From assembly GCA_001939145.1 (NCBI GenBank), contig LSRX01000484.1, forward strand, positions 273,903-337,902: DNA of 64,000 nt. Direction: 5' to 3'. The stretch comes from Symbiodinium microadriaticum (lineage: Eukaryota; Sar; Dinophyceae; Suessiales; Symbiodiniaceae). The stretch's first letter is position 1. Each line of letters begins with the position of its first letter. The notes under the pieces were generated by a model that saw nothing but the letters and a program-made list of their open reading frames with translations, was not told where the DNA came from and searched no databases. Shown piece by piece: positions 23,793-35,575 of this stretch. The position numbers were made by a program, and so were the translations under genes.

Positions 23793-24422
23793 CTGGAGGG
23801 CTCGGCTCAGCAGAAGCCAAACTGCCCCCGAAGAAATTCGAGGAGAGCGCTCGGGTACTGCGTACGATGAAGTGGTTCTACGAAACCCCACAGGTGCAAT
23901 ACAGCATACTCTTCAGACTCGCCGGTGAAGGGCTGAGAAGCCCAAGCAGGAGGACAAGAAGAAACGCTGGGGATTAGGCTTAACAGCAAGGCTTTCGGTT
24001 TTTCATAGATCAAAACCCCCCCAAAAAAAACACAAGACTCTCCATGCGAAGCATGAAATAAACCCGAACGGCCGTACGCTCCTGGTGCAGCTCATTGCAG
24101 CTCCCTCAAGCCCAGAAGAACCGGAAACCTTCGACCTATCCAGACCAGCAGCCTGAACACTGACTGAAAGTTTCAGCTAGTGTCTTGATACAATGACTCT
24201 AAACGGTACTTGCATTTACGACTGCTTAGGGTTCAAAGATTCCCCAGTTCGGCCTTGGGGCTTTGTGAGGCTTCAGGGGGGCCTAAGCCAGACCCACAGT
24301 CTTGCGTATCGGTTCATGGGTAGTTAGACCCTTAGCTGAGGTTTAAAACAAAGTCTGACCCTACTTAGGACCACCCATCAACCTTCAGGCCTTCAGGTAC
24401 ATTTGTGCCGTGCTGCAAACAG

Positions 24423-24951
24423 GTGTTCCCGCCATGAGTCTTGACTGGCATCGCAGTTTACATCCTGCGCCCGAAATGCAGAAGACGTCTCTACCCTTTG
24501 TAAAACCTATATACACATCCACCTACAAACAACCCATCGTGGTAGTGCTTGGTCTGCTTTTCGGAATAAGGGTTCTGGAGCCTACTGCACAAAAAAGACT
24601 GACGTACGGAGAAAAAAAAGTGCCGCTTTTGGGCTTGTGAAATCATCTCCGGGACTTGAGAACGGGTCGCATGATCATTGTCTGAATACCGCTTCTAGTG
24701 ATCTAGTATATTCTTTAATCAGCAGGTTCACAAGCATCCTGCACAAGAACCCCCCTTCGAAAATACAAGGCAGAATGACTGCCCTTGCAATCCAGATATC
24801 CTCAACTGGTATATAAGCAACTTGCCGGTGTCAGGTAAACCCCAAACCCTGCGCATTCAGCTTTGAACACTAATGAAGGAAGCCAGGCTCCCACCCCTCT
24901 GAAGTGCAAGCTCCAAAAGCCCAAAAGGAGACGTTGATGTACAGAGCCTAA
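24423..24951 (+). CDS. Candidate 3' end of a spliced gene (three exons)
   Basis: Exons 24423-24499, 24726-24808 and 24879-24951 (TAA) join in phase with GT-AG introns of 226 and 70 bp. Peptides include MSLDWHRSLHPAPEMQKTSL and FENTRQNDCPCNPDILN. Without splicing, the first exon's frame also runs to a stop at 24640. No family recognised. Confidence 0.3.
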
Positions 24952-24961
24952 GCTGAAAGGC

Positions 24962-25036
24962 ATGGAAGCGAATCACCAACATCACGAACTTCCCCGAAAG
25001 GAACAACACTCAGCATTTGGGCTTTCTGAGTATCGG

Positions 25037-25077
<41 letters not shown>

Positions 25078-25356
25078 CAACAATCTTGAGGCAGGTCGTC
25101 CTCCACAAAGTAATGAGAAGCTGCGGCATCCGCAAGAGTTGTGCTGGTGCAGTACTGCGGTGGCCTCGAAACTGCTGACGATCATCAGCTGTTTCGTGCT
25201 TAGGGTTTCAGGCACATCAAACCAGCCAGTGTCACATCTTCCGGAAAAGCAACACGAGCTACCTCTACCTTCTGCCTCGAATCACGAAGCTCTACCCAAA
25301 AAACACAATGCCATAGATAACACACAAGACAGGCTTCTGTATGCTGGACAAATCAG
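24962..25356 (+). CDS. Candidate 131-codon first exon with Glu-Arg microsatellite
   Basis: ATG at 24962 (MEANHQHHELPRKEQ), open to a GTAAAT donor at 25357. It spans the (GA)n tract at 25040-25074, read as Glu-Arg. Two further short in-phase segments (25396-25443, 25526-25574) could follow, but the implied first intron of 39 bp is too short to trust. Confidence 0.28.
25040..25074. repeat. (GA)n microsatellite
   Basis: Perfect 35-bp GA run. Confidence 0.95.
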
Positions 25357-25920
25357 GTAAATTGCACACCTGGATCCTATGGCTTCGAACTTCAGATCAG
25401 TGCTCTCGGCGGAGTTCGGGCTAGACGGCTCAGATTTTTACAGGTCTTCGGATCGTAGGATTCATTCAGGCTTGGGCCTTTTTGGGGGGGCTAACGTTTA
25501 GGGGTGCGTTGGGGTTTTGATGCAGTTTTGTCGGCTTCATGTCTTGCATGTCTTCAAAGCGTCTGCGCCGAAAAGTTTCGGGTGTTAGGGCTCACAGCCT
25601 TCACAGCTGCAAGCCAAAGATGAGGTCAAGCCTCAGCCCCCAACTCCACACCCCAGTGAGCTGAACTCTGCATTTCCTTCTGCCGGCCCAGGAGCGCACA
25701 GGCATTGCAGGACACAGCAGAGGGGTCGAAGCAGCTGCCGGTGGTGCTCCCGAAGCCTGCGACCTGCTGCAGGCCATACTTCTTCTAGCAAAGACACCGC
25801 CGACAGTGAACACGTCGCCCCAATCAGTGCTGACTACAAGTGCCCCAGAATATGCGAACACTAAGATGGACAGACTGATGCATTTATCAACCTATTTGTC
25901 CATGTGTCTTTCCACACCTG

Positions 25921-27005
25921 GTTATATATATATACATATATATGTGGACACTGTTGCAATGCTTGTGTGTGGGCTGACATTGTGTCATTATGGCTGTCTA
26001 ATGTGAATGTGACTGTATACGCTACATGTACAGATATGTATATGGTTTATCATAAACAACGTTTGAACACATATACAAGGTACTATATGGATGAAGTACA
26101 TGTATATACTACAAAAATATGCTGAAGCTTTTACAGCACATAAACACACACAGAGAATGTGTGTGGATTATATATACATATATATATATGAGAGTTTATA
26201 TGTATTTATATGTATTTACATGTATTTATATGTATATGCTGCCTGTCTGCTGTAAGCACATGCCCAGTCATATATCACAAATATACATGTATAAACAAGT
26301 ATGTGTACATATAGATATATACATATACATCTATATAGGAAGCCTCATAGTGTGATTATATAACATATCTATGGACGTTCCTTTCGTTCCTTTCGTGCAA
26401 CTACATGCTGTTAGGTACAGGCACAGGTAGGGAGAGGAAGAGTCAGTGATCTCTGTGAATATACATGTATATATAAGTAACTGTACATCATAAATACGTA
26501 TGACTATAGTCCTTATACGCTCGACTTACATATTGAACGTTACTGTTTAACGAGGTATGTTCTACTTACAAATTCGAAGTACAAATCTTAACTCTGATAC
26601 GCACAGATTTCAACTACATGTTACAAGCAGGTACAGTTCGATATAACTCTAATGGCTCTTCAATTACAATCATGCATGCTGTGAAATGATTATATATGTA
26701 TGCCTGTATACTTCCATGTATGTGCGTATACCCAACACACTATAAGAATATTCGTTCACACGCAAATGTAAGCATATCCAAAAACGTGCAATTTCATGGA
26801 AACTAACCATATAGATATAGATGATCATACGTACAGTTCTGTATAAACATGTGTATATATATATATACACATATATGATTTAGTAGCTTCTCCTCCTTCG
26901 CATATTTCTTCATGTCATTTGAACATATGTAAGCAACACATGACCATGAACAACCATACAAAGCGACCGTCATTGAAATATAACCAAGTATAACTATAAC
27001 CATAT
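25921..27005. other. AT-rich block without genes
   Basis: About 1.1 kb clearly richer in AT than its surroundings, with many TATATA, TGTATTTA and ACATATA motifs. No exon-like segment seen. Confidence 0.75.
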
Positions 27006-27007
27006 AT

Positions 27008-27041
27008 GTTTCTGCTGTTAATAAAACTTAACAGCAGAAAC
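27008..27041. repeat. Perfect 14-bp hairpin
   Basis: GTTTCTGCTGTTAA (27008-27021) and its exact complement (27028-27041) around a 6-base loop, in AT-rich DNA. It could form a stable RNA hairpin; no gene adjoins it. Confidence 0.7.
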
Positions 27042-27132
27042 TCTATATGTGTCATTCATTCATTCATCCATGTAGGTACGCATGCAAACAGGTGGTCAGG
27101 CAGGTATGCAGGTTTTTACGTATGCATGTATC

Positions 27133-27214
27133 TATGTATGTATGTATGAGTTATGTATGTATGTATGTATGTATGTATGTATGTATGCATGCATGCATGC
27201 ATGCATGCATGCAT
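27133..27214. repeat. (GTAT)n/(GCAT)n microsatellite
   Basis: Perfect GTAT units followed by GCAT units. Confidence 0.93.
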
Positions 27215-28029
27215 GTTTCTGATTCTACGTATGTGAGTATATACTGCCATCAAGTGGCTGTAACAGTATGTACTGCCGTCAAGTGGCCGTACTAAAACGA
27301 CAGCAAAAAGGCAGCTAAACAACGCAAACAAACATTACTCAGCCTGCCGATGCTCATAAAAGTGGCGATGGAAACGAGCTTCCGCAACCACTTCTACATA
27401 TTATGAGATTCATATCGCCGTTCTTATGCTCGCATTGTAAGATTCACAATCGTCGTTCTTATGCTCGTCGCACTGGTTGCCACCACCGTATCGCCATGGC
27501 CACACAAAGAACTTTCACGACGACTATGATGCACGACGACGACAACCATAACAACAGCAGCAGCGGATTCTACTACTGCCTGTGTCTTTCCGTGGGCAGA
27601 GTATGAGTATCATCATCATCATCGTCACCACGTCCGCATCATGCAGCATCACAGTCGGCGTTGACCAGCCATCATAAGCTGCAAAGCATCTAGCAACGGC
27701 CACTGGCCGGACAGGGGAGTTCACAAAAAGTACGCGAGCACATAGCGTTTGAGATTGCTCCTGAAAAAAACCCGAGACAAAACAAGCAAGAAAATGTACG
27801 GCCAGAGCCAGCAAGGGACCAAGTTGAAGGCACCGTGGGGATCACCATTCACAGTCTCCTGCCAAAGCTCCGCTTTGCATCGACTTTGGACAAAGTTACA
27901 TGCGCATTCTAAATGTGGCAACGGTGACGCACAACCCGCATTAAAGTTTATGTCAGCCTGCTACCTAAACCCTAAGTCCGAACACCCTGGCACTAAACTC
28001 TGCACTTTCGAGATTTCCATTTTCCAGAG

Positions 28030-28593
28030 ATGTCGGTCGTCGTCGGTTCGGATTTGGGCCTCGGAAAATGGGTCCCAACCTTAAGACTCTTTTCGGTGCT
28101 CGGGCTTCGTGTCCAAGAAACCACCCTCAGCAACAAGCCAGCCCACGTCTGGGCTTCACCTACGCGGGATCCCCAAAAGACTGGAGCGGGTTACAGGACC
28201 TGGGCGTTGAAGCGTAGAATTCAACAGATTCCCACAAGCCAGATTCCCTCTGAGGAGGGTATTTGCAGGGAGCCGATCCAAAACCGAACTCTAAACTCGA
28301 AGTCCCACAGTTACACTCCTCATAACCCTACACCCTACCAGGAGAGCGCCCCAAAACTCGCAAGGCTTCCCCGCACTCACAACATCTCACAAAACCCTAA
28401 ACCTAACTTCCACATGATCAAGAAACTGGGTTCTGCGAAGTGCCAAGAATTCAGCGCTCTAGACCCCGTCCCTATGCAATTAATACACCACATACCGCAG
28501 AAGCATGTTCTTCTGGAGGCCCTGTTCTTACTAAGACTCCTAGATGAAACCTGGGAATCCAAAGCCCCGACTAGGGACCTGTCAAGGGACTAA
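28030..28593 (+). CDS. Hypothetical ORF, 187 residues
   Basis: The longest ATG-started frame outside the retrotransposon and the triple-repeat gene. It includes decayed CCCTAAA-type sequence, which argues against one continuous coding region. The last third (28420-28570) is the most protein-like part. Confidence 0.18.
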   Translation: MSVVVGSDLGLGKWVPTLRLFSVLGLRVQETTLSNKPAHVWASPTRDPQKTGAGYRTWALKRRIQQIPTSQIPSEEGICREPIQNRTLNSKSHSYTPHNPTPYQESAPKLARLPRTHNISQNPKPNFHMIKKLGSAKCQEFSALDPVPMQLIHHIPQKHVLLEALFLLRLLDETWESKAPTRDLSRD

Positions 28594-28725
28594 AGGAGAG
28601 ACCCTTAAAGGGGAGACTATATAACGGGTGCATAATGGTTATATAGGGTATTAGGATTAGGGGTCCCTTCTAGGGGTCCCTTCTAGGGGTCCCTTCTAGG
28701 GGTCCCTCCTGTTGTCCCTTAAATC
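28590..28725. repeat. Palindromic mini-element C with 14-bp tandem
   Basis: Imperfect inverted arms (AAAGGAGAGACCC against the complement of GGGTCCCTCCT). The right arm holds four tandem copies of GGGGTCCCTTCTA. Confidence 0.6.
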
Positions 28726-29753
28726 TGAGATTGCCGAACACTGGGGCATGTCAAGGCTCCGGGAGAAGAGTCTACCCGGGCGGCTACGGTTTAGGACTCT
28801 TCAAACCCGAACCGGGGAACCTCGAACCCGAAGGCTTCTAACACTTGCTTACGCTACCCTTCGAAGTGCCTGTGAGGGCCTTCTCGCGTGCAGGTATGCA
28901 ACGTCTAAAAGGCGGGGAACAAACTGCTTGCACTCGTAGGGTCATGTTGCCTCACAATTTATTTGGGGGTTTGCTTTAGGTCCTTCTTCTGCGACGTAAA
29001 CCCCGAATCTCAGGTTTTTGTAGGGTCTTATTTTCGGACTTGAGATCTGGTTTTGTGTGGCTCGAAAACCTGCTTAATTGATTCCAGTAAAACGCCCGAC
29101 ACTGCAGCAAGGCACCAGAACGTCGATCTCTCCACTGCATGGCCAGGGTCCATATCGGCCATCACCTGGCACTTCTTCCAAACTATTGTAGCTTTGAGCG
29201 GCCTGATTCCAAAAAAAATCGCTAGAATATTTGCCACAATGGGGAAGAGAAACCGAATTCTTGATAACACCTGTGGTTTCGAGCACTCCAGGACTGGGAG
29301 GTGAAATTGAGCACCAAGGCATTGAATTGCGACTTCGCCCAATTCTGTACACAAGCAAGGCCGTGGTGGCGGGGTATATCAAGGCAGTGATCATGTGATC
29401 ATGCAGTGAGCTTCTCCAGACCTCGTCGGGCGGCAGTGAAACCCAAAACTGGCACTCTTGTGTGAATGACCAGCCATCGCATCCCTTGTCGCCGATTTTT
29501 CAAGCAAAGCTTTTTCATGAATGACACACTGCCAAACTTTCCGAAAACCATGCCTATTTCAAGGCCACGACCAACAAGGACCCTAGCACAGCAATGCCTG
29601 AATTTGACCCCAATAATTGCAGCCTTTAAAGGGGCGCTGCAAGCATGAGGACAGATGTGCAACCAGAGCAACTGACAGCCCAATTGGACCCCTCAAGAAT
29701 ACGATGCCCGCCGACCTTCGCCTTAACCGCCTTAACCCAAACGGCCCTGAAAC

Positions 29754-30062
29754 CTGCAAAAGCTTGCCTTTCGAGCTGCCTGGCAGCAGCCACCTCGGAG
29801 GAGTTGGAAGACATGGTTTCCTCTACGCTTCGTGCCGGCTCTTCCTCTTGCAATGTTGCTCACTTTTGGCATTGAAACATGGGGATTTAGGATGCTTTTT
29901 GTCTCATATTTCCCACGGTCTACGAATTCTCATTGGAGCATGTGGAGCGGAGGCCATGACTCGTCCGTGCAGTTCAAACCAAATAGGTTTTATCCACAGC
30001 TGCTCGAGGGACCGTTTCATCCGAAGCTCGAAGCCTGACACCTGTCCAGCTCTGCTCGACAT
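29754..30062 (-). CDS. Candidate first two exons of a minus-strand gene
   Basis: ATG at 30062 (MSSRAGQVSGFELRMKR), donor at 29923; exon 29754-29846 (EEPARSVEETMSSNSSEVAA) joins in phase over a 77-bp GT-AG intron and ends at a GT donor. A 78-codon frame ending at 29399 may be a later exon, but its phase does not fit directly. No family recognised. Confidence 0.3.
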
Positions 30063-30701
30063 CTTGGGGGTTTGAGCGTAAGTCTGTATCCAGCTAGCAG
30101 TGACATTACAAAAGCTACTGCTACTTCAAGTTCAAATTTCTGAACCCGACATTCTCAATCTTCAACCTGGCAATGTGTTCGCCTTCGCTGCGGAAGAGCC
30201 AAGTCGCAAGGCAGGCCACACACTGTGGCATTTCGGAACTTTTGCGGAGAAGGTGAAGATGCCTTTGGCGACTTGGGTTGTTTGCAGGGTTTCTGTGTGT
30301 TGAGGACACAACGTGCAGGGTTCAGGGGGCTTCGGTTGAACGCTTCGAGGTGGCTGTCGACACTTTACACAATCCCCTCTGCTTTAATGCAATCGCTGCA
30401 GGGCTCTTCGGATTATCGACTCCTAAACCCACTACCACGCCAGAATGCTTCAGTTTGGGCACTGGGCCTTGTGCTTTACACATTTGACTCTGGACTTGCT
30501 CTTCGGCATAGTTTGAGCTATCAGCCATGCGCCAACGTCACAGTCTTTGTCTCCGTTATACCAGTGTGAATGTACGATTGCTGTGTATACACATGTACGT
30601 GTACATTCATGTGTGTTATACTTTTCATACATAAACATATACATATGTAGATACATACACCCATCGGGTGTTCAGATAGCTTTCAGGCATCGACAATACA
30701 G

Positions 30702-30882
30702 CTGCGCGAATCATTTCCTGCAGCATCGCAGCGCTCCCCAGACAAAGAACTGGACCGTTCAAGCCCGAACAGAACCATTCTAGATCCAGAAACGCACGGC
30801 CGGCGGCAATGTCGCGTATTTAGGGCTCTACGAATCCCAAACAGCAAGCCCCCCATCTCCACATGCTTTGAGTTCAATGCAG
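30702..30882 (+). CDS. Candidate 60-codon exon
   Basis: CAG acceptor at 30699-30701 and GT donor at 30883. The Arg/Ser/Pro-rich peptide includes LRESFPAASQRSPDKELDRS. No family recognised. Confidence 0.25.
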
Positions 30883-31359
30883 GTCCGTATTTAACTTTCC
30901 TCTACTCATCTTAGTACTTCCTAGATAGGATAGTCAAGGCTGCTGCCGCAGTGCTGCTACTGCTGCCTTGCACTGCGAGTACCACTGCTAGTCGCAGGAT
31001 GATTACTTGAAGTCCAAGCTTCCATAGGTGAAGGCATCTTTGCTCATGACGCGACCTGGCGCGGTCCCAGGGCATTCGCTTGGCGGCTAGTTGCCGGCTG
31101 GCTCGCAATTGAGGCTGACGCCGGCTTGCCGCCTAAGGCTGAATAACTTCTTGAGGCCAGGGCACTGGGATTGAGTTGATAAGGGAGGCTTCGGCCTGCT
31201 TTGAGGACTTCAAGTTGCTGGATACAGATCCGAAAGAAGTCGCGTCATTCTCGGAACTGGCGGGGACGGAAGGATCGCAAGCTCTGCGGCTAAGCTGCTG
31301 ATGTTTTGGTTTTACCAGAAGAGAGAACCGTCCCAGACATAGAATGTCTTAACTTGTAG

Positions 31360-31556
31360 AAACGGCGACGAAGGAAAACACACAGGTTGCCCTTTCGCAG
31401 CTTCTCCAGCCCCTGGTTGGCCTCATGTCGTCGCATGCCAGGCTTGCAACATGAAGGACACAAGCAAGCGTTGTGCCATCTGTCCGTTCCCCGCGCGCCA
31501 CTCGCCGAAGCGTGCAAACGACACCGACCCCGACTACGAACCCATAGACCCTGAGT
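31360..31556 (+). CDS. Candidate exon with paired CxxC motifs
   Basis: TAG acceptor at 31357-31359 and GTAAGC donor at 31557. The peptide contains CQACNMKDTSKRCAIC, a CX2C-X8-CX2C arrangement that could bind zinc, followed by an acidic stretch. No family recognised. Confidence 0.25.
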
Positions 31557-33151
31557 GTAAGCTTCTTTTCTTAAGCCTGCACACCGGCCTGGTCAGAAGC
31601 TCGGGGGGATTGGAATTCAGATGGACTCTGGATAAGGATATAGGCTCGCATAGGCTATAGGATTCAACCCGGCGCCTTCAAGGCGCAAGCCTCAAGCTAG
31701 TGCGACTGCCGGGCTCTTAAGATCATCACAGATGAACGTCATGTAGTATCGTTGCAACGGACCAAGGAGAGCTTGAGTAGCATCTTGCCCTGAGACTCCG
31801 ACCGGAATTGAGGCAGCGCCCATCGGCGCAGGCCGAGGCCACTTTCAGGACAAGCTTGCCATCTTCGCTGAAAACTGTGGTCCCATCGTCCACCTGAGCG
31901 ACTGCGGGGGAAGAAGCGCAAACATGTTGCAAACAGCGGGAATTCTGCTGATGGTCTGATTTTGCGTAGATGTAGCCTCGTCCTACACATATCGGCAATT
32001 GTGAGGGAACTGCGCAAGTCAAGCCCTGAGCCTGAACCTCTTTCCTTGCTGGTGCCGCTTCCTTGGCCTAGCAAACGCCATTTAAAGATTTAAAGCCTGA
32101 GTCTAAGCACCCTGAGACTGCGAGTTGTGAGGTCTGCATCATGACGGACAATCCTCGAAGACCAAAACGCTGCAAATTGCCGCACGGGCTTACCCGGCTG
32201 CGTGCCTGCAATTATCCATGAGCCCGAAAAGTGGCCTATCTGGATGAGGGCTTGGGGATGTAGAGCTTCAGGCTTAAAGCGGGGCCCCCGCCAAGCCTAG
32301 GCAACAGAGAAGGGCCAATGTTGATTGAACTTGGACTCAATGCCCACATACCCTTGGACCCAATGCACGAGTTTCCAAGCGAACCTTGATTCAGCGCTTC
32401 AGTTGAAATAAGCTCTGTGTAGCTACGACCAATTGGAGCCTCAGCTCAAGTTCATGCCGCGAGACGTAGTTTGAGCAAGAGTGCGTCATGTTCTGGTCCG
32501 GGATCCTGGACCCGGATTTTCGGGCTTGGGCTTTGAGAAAGACAGCATTTTCCAGGAAGTTACGATCCCGGAAGCAACCTGACAGCGGCCGAAGCCCCAA
32601 ATGAGAGACCGAAACCCCACCCCGCGGGTGCCAAAGAGAGGCTCTCAAACAAGGGGCTACTTCTTCGCGCGAAGGCTGGGGGTTTTGTCGAGGCTTTGTT
32701 TGCGCAACCGTGAAAGCCTCGAATCGGCAGAAACCCTCAGAGCCGGAACTCAAAACCCGAAGACCCAAGCTGTCAAACCGAACACCCTGAACCAATACTA
32801 TTCCTTAGGGTCCCTTTTATGTTTATAAATACTTCAAAATGGCCCCCAAAACCCAGTTCGGTAGGAGAGGCAGAAGGTGTTTGGCTTTTAGCCACAGGCT
32901 CGGGGCTCGGGACTTGACTTGCACTGCTTGGGCACTCTTCAACCTGGCCTAGGCGGGCTAAAGCTGCCTGGGACGTAGTGGCTTAGGAGTTACGGTCAAT
33001 TCTGGGGTTTGGGGTTTAGGAACTTAGTCCTGCTTTGCTTAATCTCGGGTTTTCCCCACATTGAGGCGCCGACTGCACGACATCAAATTCGTTCTTTGGA
33101 TCTCCTGTAGGCGACCACCCGGAACCCGAGGATGGGAGCTTGAACGGTTTG

Positions 33152-33543
33152 CCCGGAATTTTGGAACCTGCATTAAGCCCGAAGCTCTATGCATCCTTGC
33201 ATCCCTGAAGCTCACTATGCATTGTGGCCTCGGCTCGGCTTCACGGTCTGGGTGAACTGGGGGCTCAGTTTTGACTGCCAGCCTCATTAAAAGAAAGGAG
33301 CCTCAAGAAAGGAGCCGGAAGCCCCCCAAATCGAATCGGAGCAGACCTGTCCTGGCCCTGGCTGGGGAGGGTTTTCAAGCGCCCAAACCCCCAAACCACA
33401 TGAGCCCGAATCCCCAAATCTGAAAACATGCCCTGCCCCGACTCGTGAAGCCGAGCCCAGGCTACAATGTAAACTAAGCTTCAAGGTGCAAGGATGCAGG
33501 GCTGTAGAGCTTCGGGCTTAATGCGGGCTCCAAAATTCCAGGC
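33152..33543. repeat. Foldback element (inverted repeat, ~105-bp arms)
   Basis: 33152-33252 and 33436-33543 are diverged inverted copies sharing CATTAAGCCCGAAGCTCTA and GGCTCGGCTTCACG, separated by about 180 bp. A third partial copy lies near 32240-32290. No coding capacity. Confidence 0.7.
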
Positions 33544-33773
33544 AGTCAAGATTTGAGACAGATTCAGAAGGCTTCAGGTACCTGTAGACTTGCAACGATC
33601 TGGGCTTAGGCCGAGGTCGCTGCCTGCGACGTTGAAGCGCTTGATGCGCGTGAAAGGCTTCGCCTTTGTCAAAACTCGGGCTCATCCCTCATCCCTTCCC
33701 TTACCGTCAAAGCGTCTAGGAAGATGTGGGGCCCCTCTGAATTGGAGGTCTCCTTTTGAAAGGGTCATCATAC

Positions 33774-34000
33774 CTGTAGGGGCTCGTTCCATCTCGGCAC
33801 TTGCTTTGATGCTGACACACTTTCAGCAGTTTCGCAACCCTGCTTTTGGGTATGTCAAAGAGGCCCTGGTCTGCACCAAACCTGAAGTAGCCGGTGTATG
33901 ACACACATACACTCCTGGAATTCATCACCTTGTGCTCCAAAGGATTCAGAAGCCGCTCGCCTTCACCTAAACGTTTGCTGTGGACTCTCTGAGCACTCAT
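33774..34000 (-). CDS. Candidate first exon of a minus-strand gene
   Basis: ATG at 34000 (MSAQRVHSKRLGEGERLL), 75 codons open to an AG|GTATGA donor at 33773. It lies about 290 bp from the retrotransposon edge. Continuation not found. Confidence 0.25.
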
Positions 34001-34284
34001 TCAAGATGGGAGCCCTGGTGCCAGTTGTGGCGGAGGCAGCGCCCCTCCGCAGCGATCGCAAGGGGGCGTAGAACAGTGGCATGGAGGAAGCCCGCACCTG
34101 GAGGAGCTTCGGTTCGATCTAGGAGTTCGGGTTTAAGCACTGGGCTCTTAAGAGCCTTTCCCGGACATCTGCCCGAGTTCGATACAGCAGGCATCTGATT
34201 TGTAAACAGACTAACAGAATACTGGAGCCCATGTGGTGTTGAAAAGGAGCATAGCTGAAAAGCATCATCTAAGCCACGAAAACT

Positions 34285-34290
34285 GAATCT
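34285..34290. repeat. Target-site duplication, left copy
   Basis: GAATCT directly abuts the left LTR and recurs at 43406-43411 directly after the right LTR. Copia duplications are usually 5 bp, so the sixth base may be chance or part of the LTR end. Confidence 0.85.
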
Positions 34291-34449
34291 CTTAGCAAAT
34301 CAAAAGCACGGCGCAGTCGAACATGTACCTTTTGCCGTGAGGCGAACGAATCTAGCTCAGTGGGCCCACTTGGGCGAAAACGGCGCAGCAGAGAAAGGCT
34401 TCAGACTCATGTGCCAAGGAGACAAGCAAAAGCATGCACTACTTTCACA
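34291..34449 (-). repeat. 3' LTR of the copia element
   Basis: Same 159-bp sequence as 43247-43405. It lies about 20 bp downstream of the RNase H stop codon. The short purine-rich stretch next to it (minus-strand AAAAGAGAA at 34459-34467) is a weak candidate polypurine tract. Confidence 0.93.
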
Positions 34450-34470
34450 CTGCTATAATTCTCTTTTGGC

Positions 34471-35575
34471 TCATGAGTCCTGCCGTTTAAGGGTAACCTT
34501 CGGCTGTTGGAGCCAGTCGTGCATCACTTGCTGCAGCTCTTTAGAGTGTTTGGTCAGTCCGTCGGCGAACATCAGTTGCGTCGGGACCCAGTGAAAGGAG
34601 CTACCTGGCACGACCTCCTGGATTGCACGTATGTTCACCAGGGAGCGCTTGTCACTCAGGTTCGGGCTGTCCGAAACGACGCAGTCGTAAAGCGACTTTG
34701 CGTCTGTAACTGCAAGCTGGCTCAGCCGAGGTTTGACCTTGTGGGCCGCGATGTTGCACAGGATCTCGCTGAGGAAGAAGTTGATGTAGACACCTCTGTC
34801 ACAGCCCTCGTCGGCCGCTGAGGCTTCTGCTGCCAGGGTAGAACGGCACACCCGCTGCGAACGGCTCGAGCGCCAGTCCAAGAGCATGGCTTCTGCAGGC
34901 TTTTCCAGCACGTGAGGTGCACACAAGAGCACCAGGACGCCGCACTGTGAGCGGCAATTCTCAGCGTTTGCCCAACTTGCGTCGCTGAAGGAAAGGATGA
35001 CGCTGCTGGTGTTCACGGGCACGTCTGGGATAATGAAGCCATCGTCCTTGGTGGCGGAGGCGAAGTTCACTGCCTCGTACAAAGCCTTGAGGTCGCCGAG
35101 GGTGGTAGCGCCGCCGTGGTTCGAAAGGCTGTTCACTGCCGAAAGCTCTGGGCGGCTCTGTCCGGAAACCCACTGAAGACAACCAGTCACGCTGCGGAAC
35201 TCCGCGCGCTGCTCTGTTGTGAGAGTGGAGTTTAAGTCGGCTCCACGAGGTAATTTCCCGGAGGTCATGCCGCCGATGAACTCCCTTTGGCAGACGTGAA
35301 GGTAGTGTCGGCCATTCGCCTTCTGCTTCAAGGTGATCTGCTTTCCTTTAAAGGTCACCGCCTTGCCCACCTCGAAGTCTTGCAGAGAACCCCACTTGAA
35401 GGCGTCCTTGACCTCGTCGAGGTTGTAGTCGGAGCGGTAGGCGCCGAGGAAGTCGTCGACGTAGACGATAATGATCGAAAGCAGATGTCCTTGAGGGCAG
35501 AATTTAAGAAAGACCATCTTGTCAAAGGAGTGCTGGCGGTAGTTGAGGTCGGTCAGCCGCTTGATGACCGGAGGG
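34471..35575 (-). pseudogene. pol: C-terminal reverse transcriptase and RNase H
   Basis: Reads on from the integrase/RT segment after a frameshift. The polymerase catalytic motif IIVYVDDFLGAY lies at about 35450-35470. RNase H follows, with its acidic residues in SFSDASWANA, STLAAEAS, VTDAKSLYD and ADGLTKH, and ends at the stop at 34471. All catalytic residues visible here are intact, so the domain would be functional if translated in frame. Confidence 0.9.

Larger units (their letters stand above)
30883..33773. other. Weak candidates and repeat arms
   Basis: Open plus-strand segment ending at 31301 (ACFEDFKLLDTDPKEVASFS). Minus-strand frame 31726-32022 (98 codons, AQVDDGTTVFSEDGKLVLKV). Minus-strand segment ending at 32391. 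None has a recognised domain. Confidence 0.4.

Noticed and set aside
27133..27214. CRISPR-like regular repeat
   Set aside because: Uninterrupted tetranucleotide microsatellite with no spacers.
34020..34200. GGTTCGATC-like boxes suggesting a tRNA gene
   Set aside because: No matching A box, acceptor stem or cloverleaf could be drawn. No tRNA, rRNA or spliced-leader gene was seen anywhere in the window.
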